Assembly: GCA_012295275.1 (NCBI GenBank)
Contig: CM022670.1
Coordinates: forward strand, 21,741,679-21,805,678
Length of the DNA stretch: 64,000 nucleotides
DNA from: Chrysomallon squamiferum
Lineage: Eukaryota > Mollusca > Gastropoda > Neomphalida > Peltospiridae
Reading direction: 5' to 3'
Position 1 is the stretch's first letter; every line of letters starts with the position of its first letter. The notes beneath the pieces are model-generated. The model worked only from the letters and a program-made list of their open reading frames with translations, made no database searches and was not told where the DNA came from. This document shows positions 48,660 through 62,726 of the stretch, piece by piece. Made by a program: the position numbers and the translations under genes.

Positions 48660-49093
48660 AAGATGTAACTAATTGCATCTCAGAAAAATGTCCACAGATC
48701 TTGGATTCAAAAGATATAGTCACTACTGAGCCACCACATTTAACATCTACCATAACAAACGACATAGATCATAGATCCCACTGTAATAGCCATAACCCAG
48801 CTTTAAATCCTTGTAAACGTCTCCCCGATAATGAGAATCAGTTTTGTAAACCGTAAGTGAGAATGTTGATCGAGTGATCACTTCTCCCCTTCCATTTACT
48901 TGTGGTCATTTTACTGAGACAGAGCGGGATGTGAATATGACAGCTGATGCAGAATGAGAGACATCGTCACAAGATGTAAACGCTGCTCCTGTAAGACGCT
49001 CATGTAGGTCACGAGCTGGTCAGCACAGTAATCTTCATAACCTACCCCTCTCTGCACTTGTTCTGGAAAGTATGGCAACATTTTAAGTTGAGA
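48660..49093 (+). mobile_element. Probable 3' end of a retroelement polyprotein, frameshifted
   Basis: An open stretch 48660-48852 encodes ISEKCPQILDSKDIVTTEPP and more, flanked by an AG and a GTAAGT. One frame away it continues SPLPFTCGHFTETERDVN, and after a stop PVRRSCRSRAGQHSNLHNLP, then LSALVLESMATF. The RRS-R-R...LP ending is typical of Ty3/Gypsy-like pol tails in molluscs (inference from pattern). It sits directly behind the truncated EGF1 copy. Confidence 0.4.
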
Positions 49094-49269
49094 AATTTTT
49101 AGAATAGAAAAATAATAGCCATTGGTTCCTATTCTATAAAGCTTAGATTATGTAATGTTTTAAAGTTTTTAATGTGGAGTAAATGCTAGCAAGATATATT
49201 AACATGACTGCTTTCTATCTGGGAGATTTCATTAGCACTGGGAACCATATGGTCATGTGATATGACCAT

Positions 49270-50115
49270 ATATGGTAACTGTTGAAGGGCGTTTTCGGAG
49301 GATCCATTAATCCCGTACGAAGGCTTAGTGAATACATCTCACGTAAGGGACATAACTCTAACCTAAGTTTGTGAATACATCTCACGTAAGGGAAATAACT
49401 CTAATCGATACAATTTTTTCTTCGCAGTGTATGTAGGTGTACAGCATTTTTGGAGGTTCCATTTATCCCGTACGAATAATTACCATACGTAAGATTAGTG
49501 AGTACATTTCATGTAAGGGACTCTAATCAATTATTTGTGAACACATATCACCAAAGGGAGATAACTCAAATCGATATAATTGTTACTTCACGCAGTAAAC
49601 TCCTCCCACATCTGGTGACCCATTTTATACATAAACGTGACCCGTATTATACATAAACAAAGTGATTTTTCCACAGTTGTGGATCGAATCTCGGTGGTGC
49701 AGCATTTTTAGAGGTTCCATTTATCCTGTACGGATAATTAGTGTATGTAAGTTTACTGAGTAGATCTCACTTAAGGGACATAACTCTGATCTATGTTTGT
49801 GAACATATATCACTAAAGGGAGATAACTCTAATCGATGTAATTTTTACTTTGCTCTGTGAGTACATCTCAAGTAAGGGACATAACTCTAATATATGTTTG
49901 TGGACACATATCACTAAAAGGAGATAAGTCTAATCGTTATAATTTTTACTTGGTGGAGTAAACTCTTCCCACTTCCAGTTACACGTCATGGATTATGTCA
50001 TAATATATATATAAAGAACGTGATTTTTCCACACTCTTTCATAGATGAATCTGGAATCAGAAAGTACTGCTGTGGAATCTCCAAAAATGCCGTACCGCCG
50101 AGATTCGATAACAGG
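49270..50115. repeat. Molluscan-type repeat complex with AAGGGAGATAACTCT motifs and inverted end
   Basis: Roughly 240-bp units repeat about three times, each with gcatttttggaggttccat, ctcacgtaagggacataact and tcactaaagggagataactc. gatcgaatctcggtggtgca (about 49683) recurs inverted at 50070-50110, giving a foldback structure. The gggagataactct motif is, to my knowledge, widespread in mollusc genomes. Confidence 0.55.
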
Positions 50116-51510
50116 ATCTCATACACATGAACATGCTGACAAAAAACTTTAAAGTTTCAACTTGGTTCTGTGTGAGGGCTCGGCAGACAGCCAGCATGCG
50201 GGGGAGTAGGGCAGGGGGACATGCGTATGCACCTCATCCCCGGTGCCCGGATTTGAATTATACTTGATATTTAATTCCGTACAATTATTCGTTTTTATTT
50301 CTTAAACTATTTTCTTTTTATGCTGTTACAATCTTCTGTTATTTGAAAAAGTGTTTTTTTATATCATTATTAATTTTTGTTATCTTCGCTGAATAATTAA
50401 ACATAATATAATTGTTTTTCATAATTTCTTTAGCACTTAACTCTACGAATTAATTGAAACAGAAATCTAAATTCGAAACTATATCATTATTATTTTTATT
50501 TTTCAAAATTTGTTCTGTTGTTGTTAATGCTATATTCCATTATCATTGTTATATTCATTCCTATTATTAATGGAGAACAGAGTTATTTCCCTTTGACTAC
50601 CTAATATATGAAATTGACTAATTATTATTATTATTAGTAGTAGTAGTAGCAGTAGTAGCAGTAGTAGTAGTAGTAGTTGTATTAGTAGTATCCCTATTTG
50701 TGCATTCTGTCTGTCTTTATGTATATATCTAAATATATCTATAATTATGTACATATAGACAGACAGACAGAGGATAGATAGGTACATTTATATTAGCGAT
50801 GAATAAATGGATAGAGACAGGTAATGGGCACTGTATATGAGTAAGAAAATTATATCATTTCTTCATTAACGTCTCAATAATGTTTTTAATAAATATGTTA
50901 GAAAAAGGTGAGCAGGTGTGACCAACAAACATATTTATATAGATAGATAGATATATTTATTTACATAATTATCTCTCATTCTCTGAAAAATCATACACAC
51001 ATGACATACTTCTCTGTTTCATACATACATCAATACCTCTTCTCTCTCTATGACACACACAGACATATAACCACACCTACATATCAGTCTCTCTAAGTCT
51101 AGCTATCTATCCACAATCTATTTCACACACATATAAACATACTTTTATTCACATATTCAGTTATATACAATCCTCTAACATAAAAAACAAATACTCATGA
51201 TTATGAACCTATGTATCTATGTATCTATTTATGTAGTTTGCATATATAGATTATGCAGTTTATACAATATATGTGTTTGTGTGTGTCCATCCATTTAGCT
51301 ATATCTACCCTAATACACATATATATACACATAAACCTACTCACTCTTGTATTTATTTATATATAATCTCTCTATCAATCATCTGATTCTCTCAAAAAAA
51401 TCCACAAAAAGCACACTCTATTTCACACACATTTATATACCCATTCTCTCTAACACAAATATTTTTATACATACATACACACAGACACATACACATCAAT
51501 TTATCTATGT
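50116..51510. other. No gene; simple-sequence rich
   Basis: AT-rich sequence with ATT/AGT triplets (50620-50690), AGAT runs and many scattered CACA/CATA words. No splice-bounded ORF matching any family was seen. Confidence 0.4.
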
Positions 51511-52170
51511 CAGTGTTTCCCAACCGGGGCAGTTAGACGGACAGAATGAAATAGACAGAACAAACGAATACACCTACAATAACATTACAGTGATTACTAT
51601 GTACAATGCACATGGATAATAAGGATATCATGCCTAATTTAAATAGTAATTTGTATATATAAATAACTATTTAATTAGTTAAAGTGTAAATAGTTTCTAA
51701 TATAAAAAAAAACAAGTTTATTTTACTTTTCGGGTAAATCATTAGTATTGTGCAGAAGCAAATATATTTGTGACTTCACTGATGATGTACTGCCAACCCC
51801 TTGCATTAAGACGCACGTGGTTGTTAGAAGCACATGAGTTAGTTGCGAACAGAGCAGAGTGTGTGTGTGTTGTGTTTTGTCATCCCTCCTACCTGCCAAT
51901 ATTTGAACACACTTTTTAACGTGTGAAAGATGATGAAGTATTTGAAAAGAAGATGTGCAAGTGAAGAAGAGGATAGTGGAGATGAGCAACACTTAGCAGA
52001 GCAAAGTACAAGTAAGGTAGCTAAAGTGGGTGAGACTTCTGTTGCTTTAGTTTGTCTTTTTTTGTTTTAGCTGGTAAAATAAAATAAATGTGTGTGGGGG
52101 GGTGGGGCACCGCAGGATATTAAAAAAATGTTATAGGGCTCTGCATTGATGAAAAGGTTGGGAATCACTT
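51511..52170 (+). mobile_element. Non-autonomous hAT-like element, 660 bp, with 8-bp target duplication
   Basis: The left end cagtgtttcccaacc and the complement of the right end (aagtgattcccaacc) form 15-bp terminal repeats with two mismatches. atctatgt is duplicated exactly on both sides (51503-51510, 52171-52178). Inside, 51930-52070 encodes MMKYLKRRCASEEEDSGDEQ and more, resembling the start of ZBED/FAM200-type hAT transposases, then a stop. An internal deletion of an autonomous element is likely. Confidence 0.75.
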
Positions 52171-52357
52171 ATCTATGTTATCTGTATATATCTATCTATA
52201 TATGTACCTAATTATTGTCTACCTAACCTATCAATCTATTCTCAAGCAATCAGTAAGTCTAACTACCTATATCTCTGTCATTTGTCTATATCACTTGCTC
52301 CAGTCTATATCTCTACCGTTATCTATATCATTTGTCTGTCTCTTTGTGTCTCTAAGA

Positions 52358-52365
<8 letters not shown>

Positions 52366-52448
<83 letters not shown>
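52366..52448. repeat. (CT)n microsatellite
   Basis: Pure CT tract in intergenic sequence with CTAT-rich flanks. Confidence 0.9.
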
Positions 52449-52450
<2 letters not shown>

Positions 52451-53217
52451 CTTTATCGCTATCACCTGTCTTCATCACTATCTTTATCTCTGAATTGTCT
52501 GTTTCATTACCTTTCTCTATCACTTTTCTGTCTCTCTACCTAAATCTCTATGTCTTCTCACTGTCTACCTATATCTCTGTCACTTGCTATCTCTCAACCT
52601 TTATGTCTAACCCATGATAATAATAATAATATATTAGTGCATCTACAAACAAAAGGACCAACTAGATCACTGTTACTAATTACAGAAATTTTCCTAGCCA
52701 GTTAAAGAATAGTGCCTCACCATGCTTTGAACTGATCGCACCATGCTGCACCTATTGGTACCAATTAAAAATATTTCTTGCCTTTCAATTTCTTTTTAAA
52801 AATTGTTATAATTAAATTTCTCTGATTAAAACCTTGAATAACAAAGATATGCTACTTCCTTTAAATTAGAACGAAAAAACAAACTATTTTATTTTAAGGA
52901 TAACATATATGTATGTGTGGATCATGACAATGGGTGACCAATTTAAAAACAGTATGTTTTCTAATATTTAATTACTGTACAGGCTTTCATACAATACACT
53001 GAAATAGACTGACATACTTTGATAGTGTTACATTCTCATAATATTAATTCTCACCCCAAGAAATTATAATAACAATTAAAAATTAATACAACCATGTTAT
53101 TTATATGCAGTATATAGAATTGTCACAACTGTGACATGTGAACATCCAAACGTGTAATTTGAAAATAATATTTTTACCAACAGTTTCAAGTTAGTGTTAA
53201 TGTTGCTGCACATCTTT

Positions 53218-55010
53218 TCTAACAAAATGTTGAATGCTGTTGTGAAGGTAATCCTGTCAGCCAGCTGGAATCCCAGGAGGGGGTATAGGTTCTGGAAGTC
53301 CTGTTATCAAGCTCATCAAGCTTTTGCTTATAAAATACAATGTCTGGTTTATCACTGCAAAAATGGAAATTCTGACTTGACTTCATTCCTTTAAGAGGAC
53401 AAAACCACCCATCAAAGTACATCTGCCAGTCTGGTGCAAACTTGATATGGCCAGAAGGCATAAAATTAAGTGTTATTTCTGTATGGAGTCCAATCATAAC
53501 CCTACCACAACATAAATTGATTCTTATTTTGTCACAATGTAAGTTCACTTTCAATTCTCCCAGGCCAAACTTCAGTAGAAAATGATATAGTAAAGAAATT
53601 ACCATATTAGACCCCTTGCTGCTATTGATACCTTCATCAATCAAATAATTAATCTGCTGAGGAAAGGCCTGACAACATTCCAAAAATCCTACATTTTCTA
53701 GATACAAGGAAATAAACTGGTCCAGGCTGGAGCAGACTACTTGGTATGTGGACTTGTTGGGTGAAATTGAAAGAATAATGAATTGTACCAGGGAAAGAGT
53801 TAGGTTGGTGACGGCCAGCACTGGTAATATTAGCTTCAGTGGCAGTAACTTTGCACTCTGCCATCATGTTATTATATAACTTCCTTTCAGATTCCACAAT
53901 ATGCAGATGATTTAGTTGTTCACCAAGCACTCACATTTTCTTGTCTTCTGGAAGATTGGCAGTTCAGTGAATCATCTTGTTGTTTTGTTTGCACTGCCAG
54001 CATAAATCTGTCCTAGGGTGTCCAACAACTATGAAGGGAACATGCAGCTTCCTTAGATTAACAAAGGAGGATTTCCCAATGACATGATGACCCAAAAAGA
54101 AAAGAAACATAAAAATAAATAAGTATTAAAACAATCACTGCAAATTATAACTTTTTCAAATAACAATTTCTAAATAATTTAATTACTAATTTTCCATATC
54201 AAGAGTAACAATATCAGTAACTTTAAAACTTAAAAACTAAGTAAGAACATAAATGTATGCATGGCTATTTGAATTAGTATACTGTTTTAAGCACCTTTCC
54301 TATAAAGTATAATTTAATGCTTGTTTTAAATCATCTCCAGATACAGAAGTCAAGTAAAGGTAGGGGGTGTTTAATCTTTGCTTCACAACAAACATGTATA
54401 CATATTAAATTATATATGTATATCGACATGTATATTCAGCTATACATAAATCTCTATACATTCTTATACAGGTATATATAAAACCCACAAATATACCAAT
54501 CTATTCATTCAAATAACTATGTAGTATTAAAAATAAAACAAATTCATTAAAACATGACACAGTGACAGTATGGTCAAATTTTACATAATAAAAAGAATAT
54601 TCTCAGTACCAAGGAAGGGAACAAATATTAATGAGCAGTTAGAAAAAAAACAGTTGCTTTATCAATAGTTATAATTTATTTGGTTGTGCACATGCTTGTG
54701 AAAAAAAATTTGTGTGAAGACACAATCAACTTACCTCATGCAGTAGCAAGTTGTTGGTAACGACTTCAAAGTGAAGCCTTCGTCTCAGGTGTGTGGAGTA
54801 TGTTGACATCACTTCTCTTGAATCCTGGTATCTGGCCAGGTAAGATGAGTGCATGGTCCTCTGCAAAATGCTGCAGAAACTGGACAACACAACACTCTCT
54901 GTTTCATCAGAACTAAGTACACTGGAATTAAATTTTCTCCCATCACATTTTTTCTGTCTTGGAGTTACTCCATGCTGACGTAGTGCTTCAGCAATGCTGT
55001 TAGTTTATTC
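53218..55010 (-). pseudogene. Decayed DUF7869-type transposon gene, minus strand
   Basis: Minus-strand pieces in order: RQHGVTPRQKKCDGRKFNSS (about 54960), a frame with DVNILHTPETKAS (about 54780), then PRTDLCWQCKQNNKMIH and NLPEDKK (about 53960), HLHIVESERKLYNNMMAE (53900), QQVHIPSSLLQPGPVYFLV, and after a frameshift near 53690 QQINYLIDEGINSSKGSNM, LHCDKIRINLCCGRVMIGLH and SGHIKFAPDW. The order matches a repeated gene family of animal genomes with an integrase-like DUF7869 domain (from memory). Stops and shifts make it non-functional. Confidence 0.6.
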
Positions 55011-55084
55011 TGATTAACTGTGAAAATTTAAATAAAACAGGCCTGAGTATTTTGTACAAAGCATTTAAGCCTATAAACTGATAA

Positions 55085-57418
55085 CCAAGTATTTCTTAAC
55101 ACACACACACACATACTGTTATCTGAGTAGCAATTATCACTATTGCTGATACACACATATACACACTATTATCTGAGTAGCAATTATCACTATTGCTGAT
55201 ACATACACACACACTATTATCCGAGTAGTAGCAATTATCACTATTGTTGATACACACAAACTCATTCACACACACGCACGCACACATTATCAGAGTAGCA
55301 ATTATCACTACATATATACTCACTCACTGATACACACACACACACACACACATACACACTCACTGTTGTCTGAGTAGTAGCAATTATCACTGTTGCTGAT
55401 ACACACTCTCATTCACACTCAGGAATATAAATATATGTAAAGCTAAAATTACAAAATTAATTATAAAAGGCAGACAGAGATGCAGAGGCAGAATAAGAGA
55501 GAGGTACATCTATCTATCTATCTAGCTATCTAAATGAAATTTGGCTGACAGCTTGAGCATGTGCTGTTGTGCACATTTTCTGATTGCTTGACAGACAGGG
55601 TCAAGATCTGCTGCAGGCAATGACCAACCACCAACACTTAGAGCTTCACATTCTTTATTCAGAAATAATCAAATTATATTAATTATTTAAAAACATTTAC
55701 AAAATTAAAATCGGTAATGGTTACTATTAATGAAAAGCCAATAACTCGAAAGATGGAGATGCAGTTAAGAGATTGAAAATATTAATATATTTATTTAAAA
55801 AGGGCACTTACCTGGAAACCCATCCATATTTCTTCATGTCTACTGGGCTACTTGTTTACAATAAAAGTTGGTATAACCTTTACACCTAATTATCACTATT
55901 GCTGATGCATCCACACACACAAACACACACACACTATCATCTGAGTAGCAATTATCACTGTTACTAATACACTCACACACAAACACACTCACACTATTAT
56001 CTGAGTAGCAGTTATCACAGTTACTAATACACTCACACACAGATACACACACACATTATTACCTCAGTATTAGCAATTATCACTACTGCTGATACACACA
56101 CACTATTATCTGAGTAGCAGTTATCACCCACACACACACACACACACACTATTATCTGACTAGTAGCAATTATCTCTATTGCTGATACACTCACACACAC
56201 ACTATTACCTCAGTAGTAGCAATTATCACTATTGCTGATACACTCACACACACACACACACACACACAAAACCACACAGAGTAGCAGTAGTCACTATTGT
56301 TGATACACATGCACACACTCACACAGACATGCAATTATCTGAGTAGCAGTTCTCACTGTTGCTGCTAAACTCATACATACAAACACACACTATTATCTGA
56401 GTAGTAGCAGTTATCCCTATAGCTGATATACACACACATATTCATTCACTCACACATACACACTATTATCTGAGTAGCAATTATCACTGTAGCTGATACA
56501 CTGACACTCACACACACACACACTATTATCTCAGTAGCAGTTATCACTGTTGCTGATACACTCAGACACACACAGAGTAGCAATTATCTGTATTGCTGAT
56601 ATAATCACACACACAAACACAAAATCACACAACTATCTCAGTAGTAATTATCACTGTTGCTTATACACTCACACACACACACACAGTAGCAGTTATCACT
56701 ATAGTTGATACAGACAAACACTGACACAGACACACAGACTATTATCCGAGAAGCAGTTTTCACTGTTGCTGATAAACTCACATATACAAACACACACACA
56801 CACTATTATCTGAGTAGCAACTATCTCTATTGCTGATACATTCACTCTCACACACACACACACACACACACTATTATCTGAGTAGTAGGAATTATCACTA
56901 TACACCGATACACTCACACACACAGAGTAGCAGTTATCACTATAGTTGATACTAACACACACACTACTATCTGAGTTGCTGATACAGACACACACACACA
57001 CACACACTATTACCTCAGTAGTAGCAATTATCACTTTTGGTGAAACACTGACAAACTCACACACTCACTATTATCTGAGTGGAAGAAATTATCTCTATTA
57101 TCTCCATCACTCACACTCACAGACACAGATATACACATCATTACCTGAGTAGTAGCAATTATCACTATTGCAGATACAATGATACACACACTATTATCTG
57201 AGTTGTAGCCATTATCACTGTTGCTGATAGACACATACTGTTATCTGAGTAGTAGAAATGATCATTGTTACTGATACATATACACACACACACACTATTT
57301 TCTGAGTACCAAAATTGCTGTTACAAACACTATTATCTGAGTAGTAGGAATTATCACTATTGCTGATACACTCAAACACACACTATTATCTGAGTTATAT
57401 CAATTATCACTATTGCTG

Positions 57419-57456
<38 letters not shown>

Positions 57457-57668
57457 TTATCTGAGTTATAGCAATTATCACTGTTGCTGATACACTCACA
57501 AACACACACACACACACCCTATTATCTCAGCTATATCAATTATTACTGTTGCTGATACACACTATTATCTGAGTAATAACAATTATCACTGTTGCAGTTA
57601 AACTCATACACACACACATACACCCTATTATCTGAGTACTAGCAATTATCACTTCTGTCGATACATTC

Positions 57669-57706
<38 letters not shown>

Positions 57707-59215
57707 TATCTGAGTAGTAGCAATTATCACTGTTACTAATACACACACATTCAATCTTATCTGAGTCACAATTATGAATGTTGCTGTTAAACACACACAC
57801 AAACACACACACACTGTTATCTCAGTATTAGCAATTATCACTGTTGCTGATACACTCTCATGAATACACACACTCACACAGATTATCTGAGTTATAGCAA
57901 TTATCATTATTGTTCATACACACACACACACACTATTATCTGAGTAGCAATTATCACTGTTGCTATTACACTCACACACAAACACAATATTATCTCAGTA
58001 GCAGCAATTATCACTGTTGCTGATATACACAAAAACATTATTTTTTGAGTAGTAGAAATAATCTATATTCCTGAAACACTCACACACACTCACACACATA
58101 TTATTATCTGAGTAGTAGCAATTATAACTTCTGCTGATACAATCAACACACACACAAACACTATTATCTGAGTAGTAGGAATTATCACTGTTGCTGATAC
58201 ACTCTCACACACACTATTATCTGAGTTATAGCAATTATCAATATTGCTGATACACTCATATACACACACTATTAGCTGAGTAGTAGCAATTATCACTATT
58301 GCTGATACACTTAAATACACACTACTATTATTATTGCTCATACATTCACACACACAAACACACCCAATATTATCTCAGTAGTAGCAATTATCACTGTTGC
58401 TCATACACACACACACTATTATCAGAGTAGTAGAAATTATCTTTATTGCGGAAACACTCACATGCACGAACACACATATTATTATCTGAGAAGTAGCAAT
58501 TATCTGTTAGTAATACATACACACACACACAAACTATTATCTGAGTAGCAAGTATCACTGTTGCTGTTAAATTCACACACTCAAACACACACACACTATG
58601 ATCTGAGAAGTAGCAATTAGGACTGTTGCTGATACACTGAACACAAACACAATATTATCTGAGTAGCAGCAATTATCACTGTTGCTGATACACACACACA
58701 CACAATCATCTTATTAGTAGCAATTGTCTCTATTGCTGATAGTCACACACACATACACTATTATCTTGGTACTAGCAATTATCACTGTTGCTGATACACT
58801 CAAACTCACTCACACACAAACACACTATTATCTGAGCAGTAGCAATAATCTCTGTTGCTGATACACTCACACACACACACACTATTATCGGAGTAGTAGC
58901 AATTATCACTATTGCTGATACAACTAACTCACACACACACACACACACTATTATCAGAGTAGTAGCAATTATCACTATTGCTAATACAACACTCACACAC
59001 ACACACACACACACACTATTATCAGAGTAATAGCAATTATCTTTATTGCTTGCACACTCATACATAATCACAAACACACATTATTATCTGAGTCATTGCA
59101 ATTATCTCTATTCCTAATACACTCTCACACATACACATACACACACACACAAACACAGAGACTATTATCAGAGCAATTATCACTATTGCTGATGCACACA
59201 CACTCACTCACTCTC
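55085..59215. repeat. 4-kb compound array: AC tracts alternating with an ATTATCTGAGTAG unit
   Basis: Dozens of units of about 60 bases: an (AC)n tract, then ctattatctgagtagtagca, then attatcactattgctgatac. AC length varies and the non-AC core is kept. The array is split at 55420-55885 by a unique segment. The sequence caggaatataaatatatgta with its following 60 bases occurs after both parts (55422 and 59217), so the segment was duplicated with its flank. ORFs through it on the - strand are repeat translation, not genes. Confidence 0.85.
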
Positions 59216-60020
59216 AGGAATATAAATATGTGTAAAGCTAAAATTACAAAATTAATGATAAAAGTCTGAAAGAGACTCAGAGACAGAGAACATGAGAACA
59301 TGAGAAAAAAAAAAAAACGACACAAGCAATTTATACATATTTAAATACTTAATAACAAATACATAATAATTAATACAATATCTAACCCCCCCAAAAATAT
59401 TTATATGCATTAAAAAGATCTACATAAAATTATTTCATTATATAATGTTTACTTTAATATTCTTAGCATATGGTTTAACTAAATTGTCTATGTCAGATAC
59501 AGAAAGATAAGGATTATATATAGAATAATGATTCAAATATTAAACAAAAATTTAAAATTAAAAAAACAATTACTAAAGCTGTTTATGAAAATAATTTAAA
59601 AAAAACAAAGAAAAGAAAGGAAGAAAATAAGAAAGAAAATTAAAAACATGATAATTAGGAACAAATAAGAAATGATACATAAAGACAGAGACAGAAAAGC
59701 AGATAAGTATATAGTAAGTAGAGACATAGTAAGAAAGACAAATATATTTATCTGAACATTTTCAAGGAAAGAAATACAGACAAACAAAAGCAGAGAGAGA
59801 TAGAAATAAAATAAATAAATAGGGAGGCAGGCAGAAAGAGAAACAGATAGACTAAGACATATTTAACTGAATATTTTTTAAAGATTTTAAAATCTGACTA
59901 AGTGGTAAAGCTTATGGATGTTTAAGTCTTGGTCTGGCTGCTTTCAACAAAAATTCCAGTTTCACAAGAAGATTAGTCAGTCAAATCACATGATCAAACA
60001 TTTTCTGTTCCCTTTCTTTC
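59216..60020. other. No gene seen
   Basis: AT-rich, with GAAA/AGAA-rich stretches (59590-59860). Nothing with coding character. Confidence 0.4.
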
Positions 60021-60854
60021 TTAGACATTATTTTTTACCAAAATACCTCTGGCAATGGGTGATGGTGTTTCAGGTTTCTTTTCTAGTGTGTCTGGATCTT
60101 TCTTGGCACAGCAGTTTGAGTTTTCAGCAGTTGGTCTGGTGATGTCAGTTTGTCTTGGGTCTAATGGTGGTACTGGTGTTGTTGGTGCCAACTGCTGTTT
60201 CATTTTCAATGATGTGGAACCTATGTCAGTTCTTTGGAAAAAAAAAAAAACAGAAAGAAAAAAAATTATATATATATATATATATATAAACACAGAGGGC
60301 AGACCTTGAAATTAAGATAATACATTAAGTGAATATAAATACAAATATTTATCCAAATCATTGGTAACTATTTAAAAGACACTAATAGTAACAAACAAGT
60401 TATCAGAATAATACAGGTTCTAAAAAAGTAACTAATAATAATAATTTCCAGAAAACAGACATATTGACAATACAAGTTTACACCTTCATTATTGTTTGGG
60501 TTTGTTTGGCTACTAAATAGAGCTGTTAGGGAATATAGAACATCTATTAAACAAAAAATGAAAATACTAAAAACTTCAAATCCCAAAGAGTATTTGTCAA
60601 TTCTGAACAACAGTAACAGCAACTCTTAACATCCATGTTGATGAAACATGTAGCATAATAGAAGAATTACACTCTCAAGGACAAGAAACTACTAATTATT
60701 AAGCTGTTCAGGTAAATTTTTTACATCTGTACTTAATTCTAGATTAAATAAGTATGCAGATGAAACAAACCTGATTTTAGAAAATATGACACTTCTTCTT
60801 TTATTTTAAAATATAGAAATTTACAACAAAATAATCAGGTTTGTATAAAAGTAA

Positions 60855-60946
<92 letters not shown>

Positions 60947-61793
60947 ATGATATAAAATGCAGTGTATGACACAGAATTCTAATGTTTGTTACACAATGCA
61001 ACTTCCTACATTAAATAAATTAAACTTCATTAGGTTTAGAATAATAAGAAAACAAACTCAAATTCACCTGTTCAGTTTTTTTATTTTTTCCAGTGGAAGC
61101 AGTACAAACTTTATCCTCAGTGTTGGACAGCACCTTCTACTGAAACAGCTTCACTAGCCAACATCAGTGCATCAATTATGTGCATTCTAAAAAAAAAAAA
61201 AAAATAATAATATAATAAAAATAACAAACTGTTATAAATAAATAACTAATGTTTCTGTTATTATTAAAATTAAAATTTTACTGTTATCAGTTACTAGGTT
61301 ATTCAGACACAAAGGGGTGTGGGATATTTTTGATGTACTTTGTATATCCTTTATAATGATAATGATGGTAATGGTATTAATTTAATTAATTAACAAAACA
61401 ATAGCAAATAAATGATTATTACTATGCTATTTTACAATCAGTAAAGAGTTGTTAGTGTAAAATTTATTTCACTTTCTCTAAGAATTAAATATAAGATAAA
61501 AAACTTACAACTTGGAATTGTGCAGTCTGCAGTTTCTGTACAGCTGATTCATCCTTCTCCATAACATAAATCCCTTTCTAGACAGCAACTGAACAATACA
61601 GCAGTTACCTGTATAAAAGATTTATCATTAATTGGTAAACAAAGATTTTAGCAATTCCAACATGAACATGACACTTTTTTCTTCTTTTTTTTAATCAATC
61701 TACATTTGTCTGATCAATGCATTTTTGTTTGTTTATTATCATTCATGATGCAATGTCTCTCACACACACAAACACACACATACATATGCATGA

Positions 61794-61840
<47 letters not shown>

Positions 61841-62117
61841 TAAAAGAACATACCATGCCACTGCTGAGAGGTTTCTGAAAACATTACTTGACACAAGATT
61901 GTTGGTTCTCATTATCAATAGTCTCTTGTATACATTCTTTGAAAAATGGCCTGGATTTTTGTGATGATGAAGTAGGGGACAGGGACATGGGTGCATTGGT
62001 CCCACTCTGAATCAGGTACAGGACTAGCCTGGTCCTTCGAATGTGGCAAGACATCACCTGCTGCTCAACTTCCTGGCTGTTTTCCCTCCCACCGTCAAAC
62101 ACAGCCATCGCAGTCAT
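60021..62117 (-). other. Three unassigned minus-strand open segments, possibly exons
   Basis: 60021-60250 reads SLKMKQQLAPTTPVPPLDPR and ends ARGILVKNNV, stop. About 61070-61125 reads VLSNTEDKVCTASTGK with a gtgaat after CAG. 61884-62117 follows cttctggcag and reads MTAMAVFDGGRENSQEVEQQ, later CHIRRTRLVLYLIQSG and FFKECIQETIDNEN. They have more even codon use than the repeats around them and could be exons of one gene entering from the right, but phases do not join cleanly and no family is recognised. Between them lie (GT)n/(GA)n (60849-60944) and (AC)n (61797-61836). Confidence 0.25.
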
Positions 62118-62273
62118 CTGCCAGAAGAAGTCTTTTTACCAGCATCAGCTTGTTTTCACAAAAAAGCAGACTTCAGTGGTGCTCTGCCCTTTTCTTCTTG
62201 TTCCTGTCCATGCTGAATGTAAACCATCGATATATCATATTATAGTATTCCAACAGCACTTGCACTCTACAGT

Positions 62274-62473
62274 NNNNNNNNNNNNNNNNNNNNNNNNNNN
62301 NNNNNNNNNNNNNNNNNNNNNNNNNNNNNNNNNNNNNNNNNNNNNNNNNNNNNNNNNNNNNNNNNNNNNNNNNNNNNNNNNNNNNNNNNNNNNNNNNNNN
62401 NNNNNNNNNNNNNNNNNNNNNNNNNNNNNNNNNNNNNNNNNNNNNNNNNNNNNNNNNNNNNNNNNNNNNNNNN
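62274..62473. other. Assembly gap, 200 N
   Basis: An exact run of 200 N suggests a fixed-size gap; the true length is unknown. Confidence 0.95.
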
Positions 62474-62726
62474 AACTTTTTAGTTTAAAGAAATGAATGA
62501 TATAAATAAGTAAAATATGTATAACATGTAACAGATGTCATAGGTATAAAGACACATACAAACTCAGATAAATCTACCATTCTTAATAGAAATGATTAAG
62601 TTTCACTAAATTCGAGTTTTTAACTAAATCATTATTCAAATTAATAATAATTATTATAAAATTAAATTATTTATTATAATAGTATAGAATATTTTCTGTA
62701 GATAACAAAAATATCTGAAGAGTATT

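Noticed and set aside
48660-48852. A 64-codon open segment with AG and GTAAGT borders and matching phase, possible extra exon for gene E
   Set aside because: Sequence just after it continues as a retroelement-like tail one frame away, so a mobile-element origin is more likely.
55096-59325. Series of minus-strand ORFs with repeated IVIIATTQIIVCVC and CISNSDNCY motifs, like a repeat protein
   Set aside because: The peptide repeat is the DNA array itself (AC tract plus core) read through. Period and AC length change the frame, and no splice sites or codon bias exist.
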